DNA from: a bacterium
Lineage (GTDB): Bacteria > Oederibacteriota > PGYV01 > DSBP01
Length of the DNA: 14,057 bases
Reading direction: 5' to 3'
Assembly (NCBI GenBank): GCA_011049465.1
Contig: DSBP01000276.1
Coordinates: forward strand, 1-14,057
A program made the position numbers and the translations under genes. Shown here in pieces: positions 7,565-14,048 of this stretch. The notes below the pieces were generated by a model, which was not told where the DNA came from, did no database searches, and worked only from the letters and a program-made list of their open reading frames with translations. Within the stretch, counting starts at the first letter, position 1, and every line of letters begins with the position of its first letter.

Positions 7565-7899
7565 AAAAAATTGAAATAATAATACAGTCTTCCAGATTTG
7601 ACGCGCTTAAAAAAAAGCTTTTTGAGGCGGGCGTGGCCGGCATGACAGCGTCAAATGTCGAAGGATACGGCTACCAAAAAAAGAGGATTGACGTCCTTAA
7701 AAACGAGGAAGTCGCCGTGGAACTCGCGCCGAGGGTAAAGGTGGAAATAGTTGTAAAGGACGATGAGGCTGACAGAATTATAAAAACAGCGGCGGACGAG
7801 GTGAGGACAGGCAGGCTTGGTGACGGAAAAATATTCATAATACCGGTTGACGACGCGGTGAGAATAAGGACGGGAGAACGGGGAAATGGAGCGGTATAA
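7561..7899 (+). CDS. PII-family signal protein (GlnB/GlnK-like) lacking Tyr51
   Basis: The 112-residue protein aligns without gaps to E. coli GlnB, by memory of that sequence. Conserved nucleotide-site residues are Gly35, Gly37, Gln39, Thr83, the GDGK at 87-90, Arg101 and Arg103. The segments GMTASNVEGYGYQKK, RVKVEIVVKDD, TGRLGDGKIF and RIRTGE follow the family signatures. PII trimers sense ATP/ADP and 2-oxoglutarate and bind partners through the T-loop (about 37-55). In the T-loop, Tyr51, the uridylylation site, is Val. Position 49, phosphorylated as Ser in cyanobacteria, is Glu. Covalent control by GlnD is therefore not expected. No amtB, glnA or other nitrogen gene is adjacent; the gene sits between a TPR gene (GTGA overlap, GTG start) and cheY. 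It may report metabolic state to the chemosensory complex (inference). The family call is firm; the role is not. Confidence 0.92.
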   Translation: MKKIEIIIQSSRFDALKKKLFEAGVAGMTASNVEGYGYQKKRIDVLKNEEVAVELAPRVKVEIVVKDDEADRIIKTAADEVRTGRLGDGKIFIIPVDDAVRIRTGERGNGAV

Positions 7900-7931
7900 T
7901 ACATACGGGACAGGAGACCGGAGAAAATAAC

Positions 7932-7936
7932 GGAGG
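7932..7936 (+). promoter_or_regulatory. Ribosome binding site GGAGG for the first cheY
   Basis: GGAGG lies five bases before ATG 7942, inside a purine-rich 42-base gap after the PII gene. No promoter or terminator structure was recognised in the gap. Confidence 0.65.
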
Positions 7937-7941
7937 AAAAA

Positions 7942-8307
7942 ATGGCAAAGACAATACTTATAGCGGATGACGCGGCGTTTATGAGGATGATGCTTAAAAA
8001 TATACTTGAAGCAGAAGGCTACAAAATTGTGGGGGAGGCCGCCAACGGCAGGGAGGCCATACAGAAGTACAATGAACTGAAGCCGGACATGCTTATATCG
8101 GACATGGTTATGCCGGAGATGGGCGGGATAGATGTGTTAAAAGAGGTGTTGAAGACCGACCCGTCCGCGAACATATTAATCTGCAGCGCGATAGGGCAGC
8201 AGGCCCTTGTTATTGAGGCGATTCAGGCGGGCGCCAAGGATTATATTGTAAAACCCTTTGAACAGTCAAATGTAATTGAGACCGTCTCCAAGATTATAGG
8301 TAAATAA
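7942..8307 (+). CDS. cheY: Chemotaxis response regulator CheY (first copy)
   Basis: This is a single receiver domain of 121 residues with no output domain. Asp9 and Asp10 form the Mg-binding pair, Asp54 (in ISDMVMP) is the phosphoacceptor, Ser82 takes the Thr/Ser switch position and Lys104 is the conserved lysine in VKPF. The phrase CSAIGQQALVIEAIQAGAKD is typical of the CheY type found in Thermotoga and Firmicutes, whose partner phosphatase is CheC. It would be phosphorylated by CheA and then act on a motor or another effector. It stands directly before cheC and is closely similar to the second receiver at 11200. Which one is the output regulator and which a phosphate sink or CheC partner cannot be told. 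Confidence 0.95.
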   Translation: MAKTILIADDAAFMRMMLKNILEAEGYKIVGEAANGREAIQKYNELKPDMLISDMVMPEMGGIDVLKEVLKTDPSANILICSAIGQQALVIEAIQAGAKDYIVKPFEQSNVIETVSKIIGK

Positions 8308-8309
8308 TC

Positions 8310-8930
8310 ATGGGAGACAAGCTTACCGACTATCAAAAGGACGCCCTCAAGGAGCTCGGCAATATAGGCGCGGGAAGCGCCGCGACTGCCCTGTCCCAGA
8401 TGCTTGGGAAAGACATAGGCCTTGATATTCCGAAAGTCTCGATAGTTGATGTCACCAAAATAGCCGAAGCCACGGGCAGAAAAGAGACGATAGTCGCGGC
8501 TGTTTACCTGAGAATATTCGGCGAGATAAAAGCCCGCGCTTTAATAGTCTTTCCGCAGGACAGGGTGCTGTTTCTGATTGACTTGCTTATGAAAAGAAAC
8601 ATAGGGGAGACCAAGGAGTTTGGCGAGACCGAGCAATCCGCGCTAAAAGAAATAGGGAACATAATAATATCCGCCTATCTTAATTCAATATCAAAATTCA
8701 TAGGATTAAACGCCGTGCCTTCGGTTCCGGCGCTTGCTGTTGATATGATTGAGTCCATATTTGAGGCGATATCGGCGGAAATGGCCGAGATGGGCACAGA
8801 GGCGCTTTTAATCGAAAATGAAATGAGTGAGAGCGTCACGAAAACAAAGGCTGACCTTATTCTCATACCGGATAAAGGGGCCATGGAAAAGATTATCAAG
8901 GCCCTTGATGACGCGGTAAAAGGCGCCTGA
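8310..8930 (+). CDS. cheC: CheY-P phosphatase CheC
   Basis: CheC removes phosphate from CheY-P and pairs with CheD in the adaptation network. The 206-residue protein has both copies of the family's active-site helix: one around Glu15 and Asn18 (KDALKELGNIGAGSAATALS) and a second around Glu114 and Asn117 (SALKEIGNIIISAYLNSIS). Both Glu/Asn pairs are present, as in two-site CheC proteins, which separates it from one-site CheX. Length is normal for CheC. There is no FliN-type fusion, so it is not FliY. The start ATG is two bases after the cheY stop, with only a weak upstream AGG. The cheD gene follows six bases after the stop, matching the known CheC-CheD partnership. Confidence 0.95.
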   Translation: MGDKLTDYQKDALKELGNIGAGSAATALSQMLGKDIGLDIPKVSIVDVTKIAEATGRKETIVAAVYLRIFGEIKARALIVFPQDRVLFLIDLLMKRNIGETKEFGETEQSALKEIGNIIISAYLNSISKFIGLNAVPSVPALAVDMIESIFEAISAEMAEMGTEALLIENEMSESVTKTKADLILIPDKGAMEKIIKALDDAVKGA

Positions 8931-8936
8931 TGCTTA

Positions 8937-9413
8937 ATGGCGGAAAAAAAAGGCGTCGCTATGGGCCAGGCAGGATACGGGTTTGACGGCGATATCCTGT
9001 GCGCTTACGGAATAGGCTCGTGTGTTGTTGTGGTTCTTTATGACAGTGATTCGCCGAGAGCCGCGATGCTGCACGCCATACTTCCGGAGAGGCCCGATAA
9101 AAAGCCAAAATCCGCCAGGTATGTTGACTCAGGGATAGAGGAGATTTTTATGAAGCTGGTTGAAAGCGGCGCGAATACCAGGGATATCGAGGCTAAAATT
9201 TACGGCGGAGCGACAATGTTTGAGACGCAGCAAGCAGAAGAAGCGGCCATAGGGCCGAGAAATATTAAAAAGGCAAAAGAAACGCTGGAAAGAAAAGGAA
9301 TCCCCTTAACCGGAGAGGACACCGGCGGAAATTACGGAAGGACAATAGAGTTTTTTGTCTCGGAAAAAAAGGCTAATGTCAAAAGTTTTAAGCACGGCAC
9401 AAAAATTGTTTGA
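8937..9413 (+). CDS. cheD: Chemoreceptor glutamine deamidase CheD
   Basis: CheD deamidates specific glutamines on chemoreceptors and is bound by CheC. The 158-residue protein has the core motif YGIGSCVVV, with the catalytic Cys29, and MLHAILP, with His46. Their spacing of 17 equals that of Cys27-His44 in Thermotoga maritima CheD. The residue six before the cysteine, the catalytic-site Thr21 of the Thermotoga enzyme, is Ala23 here. This may weaken or alter activity. Later family features are present: ARYVDSGIEEI, KIYGGATMF, IGPRNIKKAKETL and GGNYGRTIEFF. An ATG at 8930 overlapping the cheC stop is in another frame, so ATG 8937 is used; its ribosome site is weak, suggesting coupling to cheC. 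Confidence 0.94.
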   Translation: MAEKKGVAMGQAGYGFDGDILCAYGIGSCVVVVLYDSDSPRAAMLHAILPERPDKKPKSARYVDSGIEEIFMKLVESGANTRDIEAKIYGGATMFETQQAEEAAIGPRNIKKAKETLERKGIPLTGEDTGGNYGRTIEFFVSEKKANVKSFKHGTKIV

Positions 9414-9458
9414 ATATTTCCCGTAAGGCGGGTAAATTAAAACGGGAGCAAAACGCGG

Positions 9459-10724
9459 ATGATAAAAGAAAAGCTGGACCTGCTCGGAAAGCTTATACTG
9501 ATTAATATGGCGTTTGGCCTTGCGGTTGCGCTCGGGTTTGCCCTGATAATGTGGGCGGCAGAAACAGATATTAATAGCGCGCAGTTTCTGATTCTTTGCT
9601 TCAGCGCGGCCCTGATTATGGTGGCGGGAAACGTGGCGCTGAGCTTAAAAATTGTATTCAGCAGAATCAACGAGCTTGTTGATGTGTGCGACAAAGTATC
9701 ATCAGGCGACCTTACGGTTGAGTTTACGCAGGAAAAAACCGGATTTGGAAGGATAAAAAAGGCGCTTAATGAAACGGTAAAGTCCATCAGGGACACCATC
9801 AGAAAGATAAGGGAAACATCCGAGAGCGCTTTTAACCTTGCTGAAAACCTGTCGGCTTCTACGGAACAGATAAACGCCTCTTCGGAGGAGATAAGCTCCA
9901 CGGTTCAGCAGATTGCGCGGGGCGTTGAGCAGCAGGCCGAGAGGACGGTTGAGACATCAAGAATCATGGAGAAGATGTCCGAGTCAATCCAGGCAGTTGC
10001 TCAAAAAGCCGATGAGGTTTTAGGAGTCGCGAATGAAGCGAAAGAAGCCTCTGAAAACGGGCTCGGGACCGTAAAGCAGACACTTGTCAAGATGGACGAT
10101 ATCGTAAAAGAGACAAACAACGCGAAAAATTCGATACAGGATTTAAGAAATTTTTCGGAAAAAATAGAGGAAGTGGTTAATATTATAACAGAGATAGCTG
10201 ATGAGACAAACCTTCTGGCGCTTAATGCCGCCATAGAGGCGGCGCGCGCGGGCGAGGCGGGAAGGGGTTTCGCGGTTGTGGCTGATGAGGTGCGAAAACT
10301 TGCGGAGGGCTCCGCAGGGGCCGCGAAAGAAATCGCAGGGCTTGTTGAGGACATACATGAGAGGACAAAAAATGTTGAAGCTGCCGTAATAACGGGGGTA
10401 AAAGAGGCGGTGGAGGGAAAAAAAGTGGCTTCCCAAAGCGGCGATGTTTTAAATGAAATAAACGCCGTTGTTTTAAAGGTGGTTAACCTGGCCGGCGAGA
10501 TATCAAACCTGACCAGGGCGCAGGCAGAGGATACTGACAGGGTGGTAAAGGCAGTGGAAGAGATAGCCGCTGTCGCCGAGGAGACCGCGGCGGGCACACA
10601 GGAAGCCTCAGCGTCAACCGAAGAACAGACAGCCTCGATGCAGGAAATTGCCGCCCAGGCGCAGGAGATGGCGCAGACAGCGGAAGCATTGAGAAATATA
10701 ATAAGCAGATTTAAGGCGGAATAG
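9459..10724 (+). CDS. Methyl-accepting chemotaxis protein without a periplasmic sensor domain
   Basis: The 421-residue receptor has two membrane helices (about 10-33 and 42-66) joined by a loop of only about eight residues (AAETDINSA). There is thus almost no outside ligand-binding domain. A HAMP domain follows (about 67-118, with SSGDLTVEF). A long cytoplasmic hairpin comes next, with its highly conserved tip at about 245-285 (ETNLLALNAAIEAARAGEAG, then RGFAVVADEVRKLAE). Glu/Gln-rich candidate modification sites sit in both arms (STEQINASSEEI; AEETAAGTQEASASTEEQ). The C-terminus, RFKAE, has no CheR-binding pentapeptide. It would join CheW and CheA in the array. The signal must come through the membrane, HAMP or cytoplasmic partners. 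GGGAG at 9444-9448 lies ten bases before the ATG. It follows a 45-base gap, the largest of the cluster. Confidence 0.95.
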   Translation: MIKEKLDLLGKLILINMAFGLAVALGFALIMWAAETDINSAQFLILCFSAALIMVAGNVALSLKIVFSRINELVDVCDKVSSGDLTVEFTQEKTGFGRIKKALNETVKSIRDTIRKIRETSESAFNLAENLSASTEQINASSEEISSTVQQIARGVEQQAERTVETSRIMEKMSESIQAVAQKADEVLGVANEAKEASENGLGTVKQTLVKMDDIVKETNNAKNSIQDLRNFSEKIEEVVNIITEIADETNLLALNAAIEAARAGEAGRGFAVVADEVRKLAEGSAGAAKEIAGLVEDIHERTKNVEAAVITGVKEAVEGKKVASQSGDVLNEINAVVLKVVNLAGEISNLTRAQAEDTDRVVKAVEEIAAVAEETAAGTQEASASTEEQTASMQEIAAQAQEMAQTAEALRNIISRFKAE

Positions 10725-10727
10725 AGA

Positions 10728-11198
10728 ATGGAGAAAAAAATAGTCGGTTTTCAGCTCAGGGAAGAGGAATTTGCCTTTGACATAATGAAGGTGGTGGAGA
10801 TTATCAAACTTAAGGAGATTACCGAGGTTCCGACCGCGCCCTCTTTTGTGGAAGGCGTGATAAACCTCAGGGGGAAAATAGTGCCGATTATAGACCTGCG
10901 GAAACGGTTTAATGTTGACGCGGGCAGCAGGGACAAGAACTACAGGATAATAATAATAGAGATTGAAAAAAAACAGATTGCGGGAGTGATGGTTGACGGT
11001 GTTACAAAGGTTATGAACGCGGCAGAAGAGCAGGTCCTTCCGCCTCCGGCGGGCGTAACAGAGACGGGCGGAAGGTACATAGAGGCAATAATAAAGTTTG
11101 GGGAACGGATTGTCGTGCTTCTTGACCCCGCGAAAATTTTCTCTGAAGAAGAGCAGGAAGGCCTTATGAAAATATCACAAACCGTTGAAGGAGCATAA
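10728..11198 (+). CDS. cheW: Chemotaxis coupling protein CheW
   Basis: CheW bridges receptors and the CheA P5 domain. This 156-residue single-domain protein has the standard features: FQLREEEFAFDIMKV at the start, VPTAPSFVEGVINLRGKIVP with the conserved Arg48, then VMVDGVTKVM and a closing VVLLDPAKIF. Unlike the adaptor at 4770 it has the consensus NLRG and no extra N-terminal domain, so it is the likely canonical coupling protein of the array. It starts three bases after the receptor stop. Its 3' end contains the ribosome site of the next cheY. Confidence 0.95.
   Translation: MEKKIVGFQLREEEFAFDIMKVVEIIKLKEITEVPTAPSFVEGVINLRGKIVPIIDLRKRFNVDAGSRDKNYRIIIIEIEKKQIAGVMVDGVTKVMNAAEEQVLPPPAGVTETGGRYIEAIIKFGERIVVLLDPAKIFSEEEQEGLMKISQTVEGA
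11188..11193 (+). promoter_or_regulatory. Ribosome binding site AAGGAG that decides the TTG start of the second cheY
   Basis: AAGGAG lies in the last codons of cheW, six bases before TTG 11200. A TTG at 11185 in the same frame would place the start before this site and would add five residues (MKEHK) not expected in a CheY. Confidence 0.75.
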
Positions 11199-11199
11199 A

Positions 11200-11565
11200 T
11201 TGAAAAAGGCGCTTATTGTGGATGACACCAGGTTTATGCGGACAATACTCGCGGGAATCCTGAAGAAAAAAAGCATAGAGGTGGCCGGAGAGGCCTCCAA
11301 CGGCAGGGAAGCGGTTGAAAAGTACAGGGAGATTAAGCCCGACCTTGTAACAATGGATATTATTATGCCTGAGATGGACGGCATAGAGGCGGTTAAGCTG
11401 ATACTGAAGGAATTTCCGGAGGCGAAAATACTTATGTGCAGCGCCATGGGCCAGCAGGCCCTTGTCATAGAAGCGATACAGGCCGGCGCAAAGGATTTTG
11501 TAATAAAACCCTTTCAGCCGGCAAGGGTTATGGAGGCGGTGGACAGGGCGCTTCAGGAGGGCTGA
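11200..11565 (+). CDS. cheY: Chemotaxis response regulator CheY (second copy)
   Basis: A lone receiver domain of 121 residues counted from TTG 11200, the same length as the first copy. The TTG is chosen because AAGGAG stands six bases upstream and because the protein then begins directly with the first strand (KKALIVDD). Asp8 and Asp9, the phosphoacceptor Asp53 (VTMDIIMP), Ser81 and Lys103 are all present. The CSAMGQQALVIEAIQAGAKD segment is almost identical to the first copy, pointing to duplication or strong shared constraint. This one sits between cheW and cheB, near cheA, and has the common MPEMDGIEA form. Either copy could be the motor regulator. Confidence 0.94.
   Translation: MKKALIVDDTRFMRTILAGILKKKSIEVAGEASNGREAVEKYREIKPDLVTMDIIMPEMDGIEAVKLILKEFPEAKILMCSAMGQQALVIEAIQAGAKDFVIKPFQPARVMEAVDRALQEG
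11555..11560 (+). promoter_or_regulatory. Ribosome binding site AGGAGG for cheB
   Basis: AGGAGG in the end of the second cheY lies eight bases before GTG 11569 and supports that non-ATG start; the receiver domain then begins normally with KKIRVLVVDD. Confidence 0.75.
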
Positions 11566-11568
11566 GCA

Positions 11569-12636
11569 GTGAAAAAAATAAGGGTTCTGGTGGTTGATGA
11601 CTCGGCTTTCATGAGGAAGGTTATAACGCAGATGCTTGAGGGGGATCCTGAAATTGAGGCTGCGGGGACAGCAAAGGACGGAAAGGACGCCATAAAAAAG
11701 GCTGCCGAGCTTAAGCCCGACGTGATTACAATGGACCTTGAGATGCCGGGGCTTGACGGTTTAAAGACCCTTGAATATATAATGAAAGAAACACCAACAC
11801 CCGTGATAATGCTTTCCGCTTATACCCCGAAAGGAGCCGAGACAACATTAAGGGCCCTTGAGGCGGGAGCCGCGGATTTTGTGTGCAAACCGTCAGGAGA
11901 GGTTTCGCTTGATATCAAGAAGGTCAAAGAGGAACTTGTTGAGAAAATAAAAACAGCGGCGCAGATTGACGCGCGCAAGCTTACTGTTTTAAGCGCGGAC
12001 ATAGGGACGGGAACGCAGGAAGCGTCAGGAGAGGGCGGCCGGCCGCCGGAGGTTCTTGTCATAATAGCCGCCTCAACGGGCGGGCCGAGGGCATTGACCG
12101 AGGTTATTCCCCGGATACAAAAAAGAAGCCTGCCCGCGTCATATATTGTGATTCAGCATATGTCCCAGGGGTTTACAAAGACGCTTGCCGAACGGCTTGA
12201 CTCGCACTCGCTGATTAAAATCAAGGAAGCTACTGACGGCGAGGAGATTGTCAGGGGGAACGCTTATCTGGCGCCGGGAAATTATCATCTGGAGATAAAG
12301 AGGGAAAAAGCGAGGTATTATATCAGCCTGAACCAGAAACCGACAAGGCTGGGAGTCAGGCCGTGCGCTGACATAACCATGATTTCGGCTGCGGAGGAGT
12401 TTATGGGCCCTGTTGTGGGGGTTATACTGACAGGAATGGGAAAAGACGGGACAGCAGGGGCTGCTGTTTTGAGGGAAAAAAAGGCGGTTATAGTGGCACA
12501 GGACAGGGAAACATCCGTAATATACGGCATGCCGAAATCCGCCGCTGAAAAAGGGATGGTTGATATCATACAGCCGATAGACAGGATAGCGGAAGAGATA
12601 GAAAGGCAGATTGAAAAAGCAGCCGGTGGCGCCTGA
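11569..12636 (+). CDS. cheB: Chemotaxis response regulator protein-glutamate methylesterase CheB
   Basis: CheB removes methyl groups from receptor glutamates, can deamidate glutamines, and is activated by CheA. The 355-residue protein has an N-terminal receiver (Asp10, Asp11, phosphoacceptor Asp56, Ser83, Lys107), a linker of about 30 residues (about 130-160), then the methylesterase domain. The catalytic triad is intact: Ser169 in AASTGGP, His197 in VIQHMS and Asp293 in LTGMGKDGT. The LGVRPCADI segment is also as expected. Length is typical. Both CheB and CheD are therefore available for receptor deamidation. The GTG start is supported by AGGAGG eight bases upstream. The stop overlaps the ATG of cheA by one base (TGATG). 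Confidence 0.96.
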   Translation: MKKIRVLVVDDSAFMRKVITQMLEGDPEIEAAGTAKDGKDAIKKAAELKPDVITMDLEMPGLDGLKTLEYIMKETPTPVIMLSAYTPKGAETTLRALEAGAADFVCKPSGEVSLDIKKVKEELVEKIKTAAQIDARKLTVLSADIGTGTQEASGEGGRPPEVLVIIAASTGGPRALTEVIPRIQKRSLPASYIVIQHMSQGFTKTLAERLDSHSLIKIKEATDGEEIVRGNAYLAPGNYHLEIKREKARYYISLNQKPTRLGVRPCADITMISAAEEFMGPVVGVILTGMGKDGTAGAAVLREKKAVIVAQDRETSVIYGMPKSAAEKGMVDIIQPIDRIAEEIERQIEKAAGGA

Positions 12637-14048
12637 TGAATACTGAAAATTACAGGGATGTTTTTCTGGAAGAGGCAGAGGAAAACGTGAGGAACATAAA
12701 TTTTTCCCTGCTTGAGCTTGAAAAAACTCCGTCAGATCTGGGGCATGTGAACGAGCTTTTCAGGGCGGCGCATACGCTGAAAGGAATGTCCGCCACGATG
12801 GGGTATGACAAGCTCGCGGGATTTACACACGTGCTTGAGGACCTGCTTGACAGGGTAAGGAGCGGCGTTTTAAGGGCAGGGCAGGATGTAATCAATATGC
12901 TCTTTAAATCCGCGGATATAATAACCGGGTTTATTGAAAACATAAAGGAGCGCAATCTTGATTTTTCCGACGGGCACGGGGAGGCAACGGAAGCGATAAA
13001 GAGAATTATAGATAAAGGGTCGGCTGCCGGCGGGAGCATGGCTGAAAGTTTTGAAACCGGGCCCGAAGAAAAAGCCGGGGAGGAGAGCGGCGCGCCGGGC
13101 ATTGAAGTAGAGGAATTTCTGCTGCAGGAGGCGCAGGCAAGGGAGCTGAAGGTTTTTTTAATACGGGTTTACCTGGTAAAAACATGCGCCTTTAAAAATG
13201 TGCGCGCTTTTATGGCTACCAGGAATCTGTCGGAAAAAGGCGAAATTATAAAATCAAACCCCGCGGCAAAAGAGATTGAGGAGGGGGATTTCGGAAGTTT
13301 TTTTGAGCTTGCGTTTGTCACGAAAGAGGAAAAAGACGCGGTTGTCTCATCCATATCAAGAATTGCCGAAATAGACCGGATTGAGATAAAGGAGCTGAAA
13401 TCAGCCGGAATGGAAGAAAAGAAGGCGGAGGAAGAGGGCAAAGGCGCGGCCGCGCGGGAAACCGGCTCCGGAAAAAAATCGCAGGTATCACAGAGCGTCA
13501 GGGTTAACCTGGAAAAAATTGACTCAATGATGAACCTTGTCGGAGAGCTTGTGATAACAAAAATAAGGCTGGGGCAGATAACAAAGGAAAAAAATTATGA
13601 AAAACTTCGGGATACGGTCGAGGAGTTTGACAGAATTATTGACAGCCTTCAGATGGAAGTGACGGATGTAAGGATGCTTCCGGTGGCGCATATATTTGAC
13701 AGGTATCCGAGGCTGGTGCGTGATATTGCAGCGCAGGCGGGAAAGCAGGTGGAGCTTGAGGTGTTTGGAAGCGATATTGAGATTGACAGGACCGTACTTG
13801 AGGAGATAAACGAGCCTGTGATGCATCTTCTGAGAAATTCCATAGCGCACGGCATAGAGGATCTCGCACAGAGGGAAATAAAGGGAAAATCAAAAAAGGG
13901 AGTAATAAGGCTGGGCGCGAGGAGGGAGAGAAATTCAGTAATTATAGAAGTCTCTGACGACGGCAGCGGCATTAACATAGAAAAGGTTAAGAAAAAAGCG
14001 GTTGAAAAAGGGCTTTTAACGCCTGAACGCTCAAAGGCAAAGCGATGA
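12636..14048 (+). CDS. cheA: Chemotaxis histidine kinase CheA, 3' end missing and apparently frameshifted
   Basis: CheA autophosphorylates and passes phosphate to CheY and CheB. Visible domains are: P1/HPt (about 1-110) with the phosphorylated His46 in LFRAAHTLKG; a P2 CheY-binding domain (about 170-255); an acidic linker; P3 dimerisation helices (about 286-350, VNLEKIDSMMNLVGELVI); and the start of the P4 ATPase domain. The N-box reads HLLRNSIAHGIE (397-408). Asn401 is present, but the usual Asp of RNxxDHG is Ala404. The G1 motif DDGSGI is at 441-446. The open frame ends at TGA 14046-14048, after LLTPERSKAKR, before the G2 ATP motifs and the whole P5 domain. In the next frame the sequence reads EAQRQSDEEA, as CheA should at this point, so the stop looks like the result of one extra base near 14026-14030. 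The true gene probably runs past the window edge. It starts at ATG 12636, overlapping the cheB stop. Confidence 0.93.
   Translation: MNTENYRDVFLEEAEENVRNINFSLLELEKTPSDLGHVNELFRAAHTLKGMSATMGYDKLAGFTHVLEDLLDRVRSGVLRAGQDVINMLFKSADIITGFIENIKERNLDFSDGHGEATEAIKRIIDKGSAAGGSMAESFETGPEEKAGEESGAPGIEVEEFLLQEAQARELKVFLIRVYLVKTCAFKNVRAFMATRNLSEKGEIIKSNPAAKEIEEGDFGSFFELAFVTKEEKDAVVSSISRIAEIDRIEIKELKSAGMEEKKAEEEGKGAAARETGSGKKSQVSQSVRVNLEKIDSMMNLVGELVITKIRLGQITKEKNYEKLRDTVEEFDRIIDSLQMEVTDVRMLPVAHIFDRYPRLVRDIAAQAGKQVELEVFGSDIEIDRTVLEEINEPVMHLLRNSIAHGIEDLAQREIKGKSKKGVIRLGARRERNSVIIEVSDDGSGINIEKVKKKAVEKGLLTPERSKAKR

Noticed and set aside
9416..9434. Possible terminator hairpin CCCG-TAAGG-CGGG between cheD and the receptor gene
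   Set aside because: The stem is only four base pairs, with a mismatch beyond, and there is no T-run; it cannot be told from chance.
9437..9901. Minus-strand open frame of 154 codons over the start of the receptor gene
   Set aside because: It lies fully opposite a well-supported gene and shows no domain or plausible composition.
10001..10597. Long minus-strand open frame opposite the receptor gene
   Set aside because: It is Ser/Ala/Thr-rich low-complexity sequence produced by the codon pattern of the receptor's coiled coil on the other strand; no ribosome site or domain.
11185..11187. TTG start for the second cheY
   Set aside because: It lies before the AAGGAG ribosome site at 11188-11193; TTG 11200 is correctly spaced and gives a normal CheY N-terminus.
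12650..13102. Minus-strand open frame of 150 codons opposite cheA P1
   Set aside because: Ser/Pro-rich antisense shadow of the HPt domain region.
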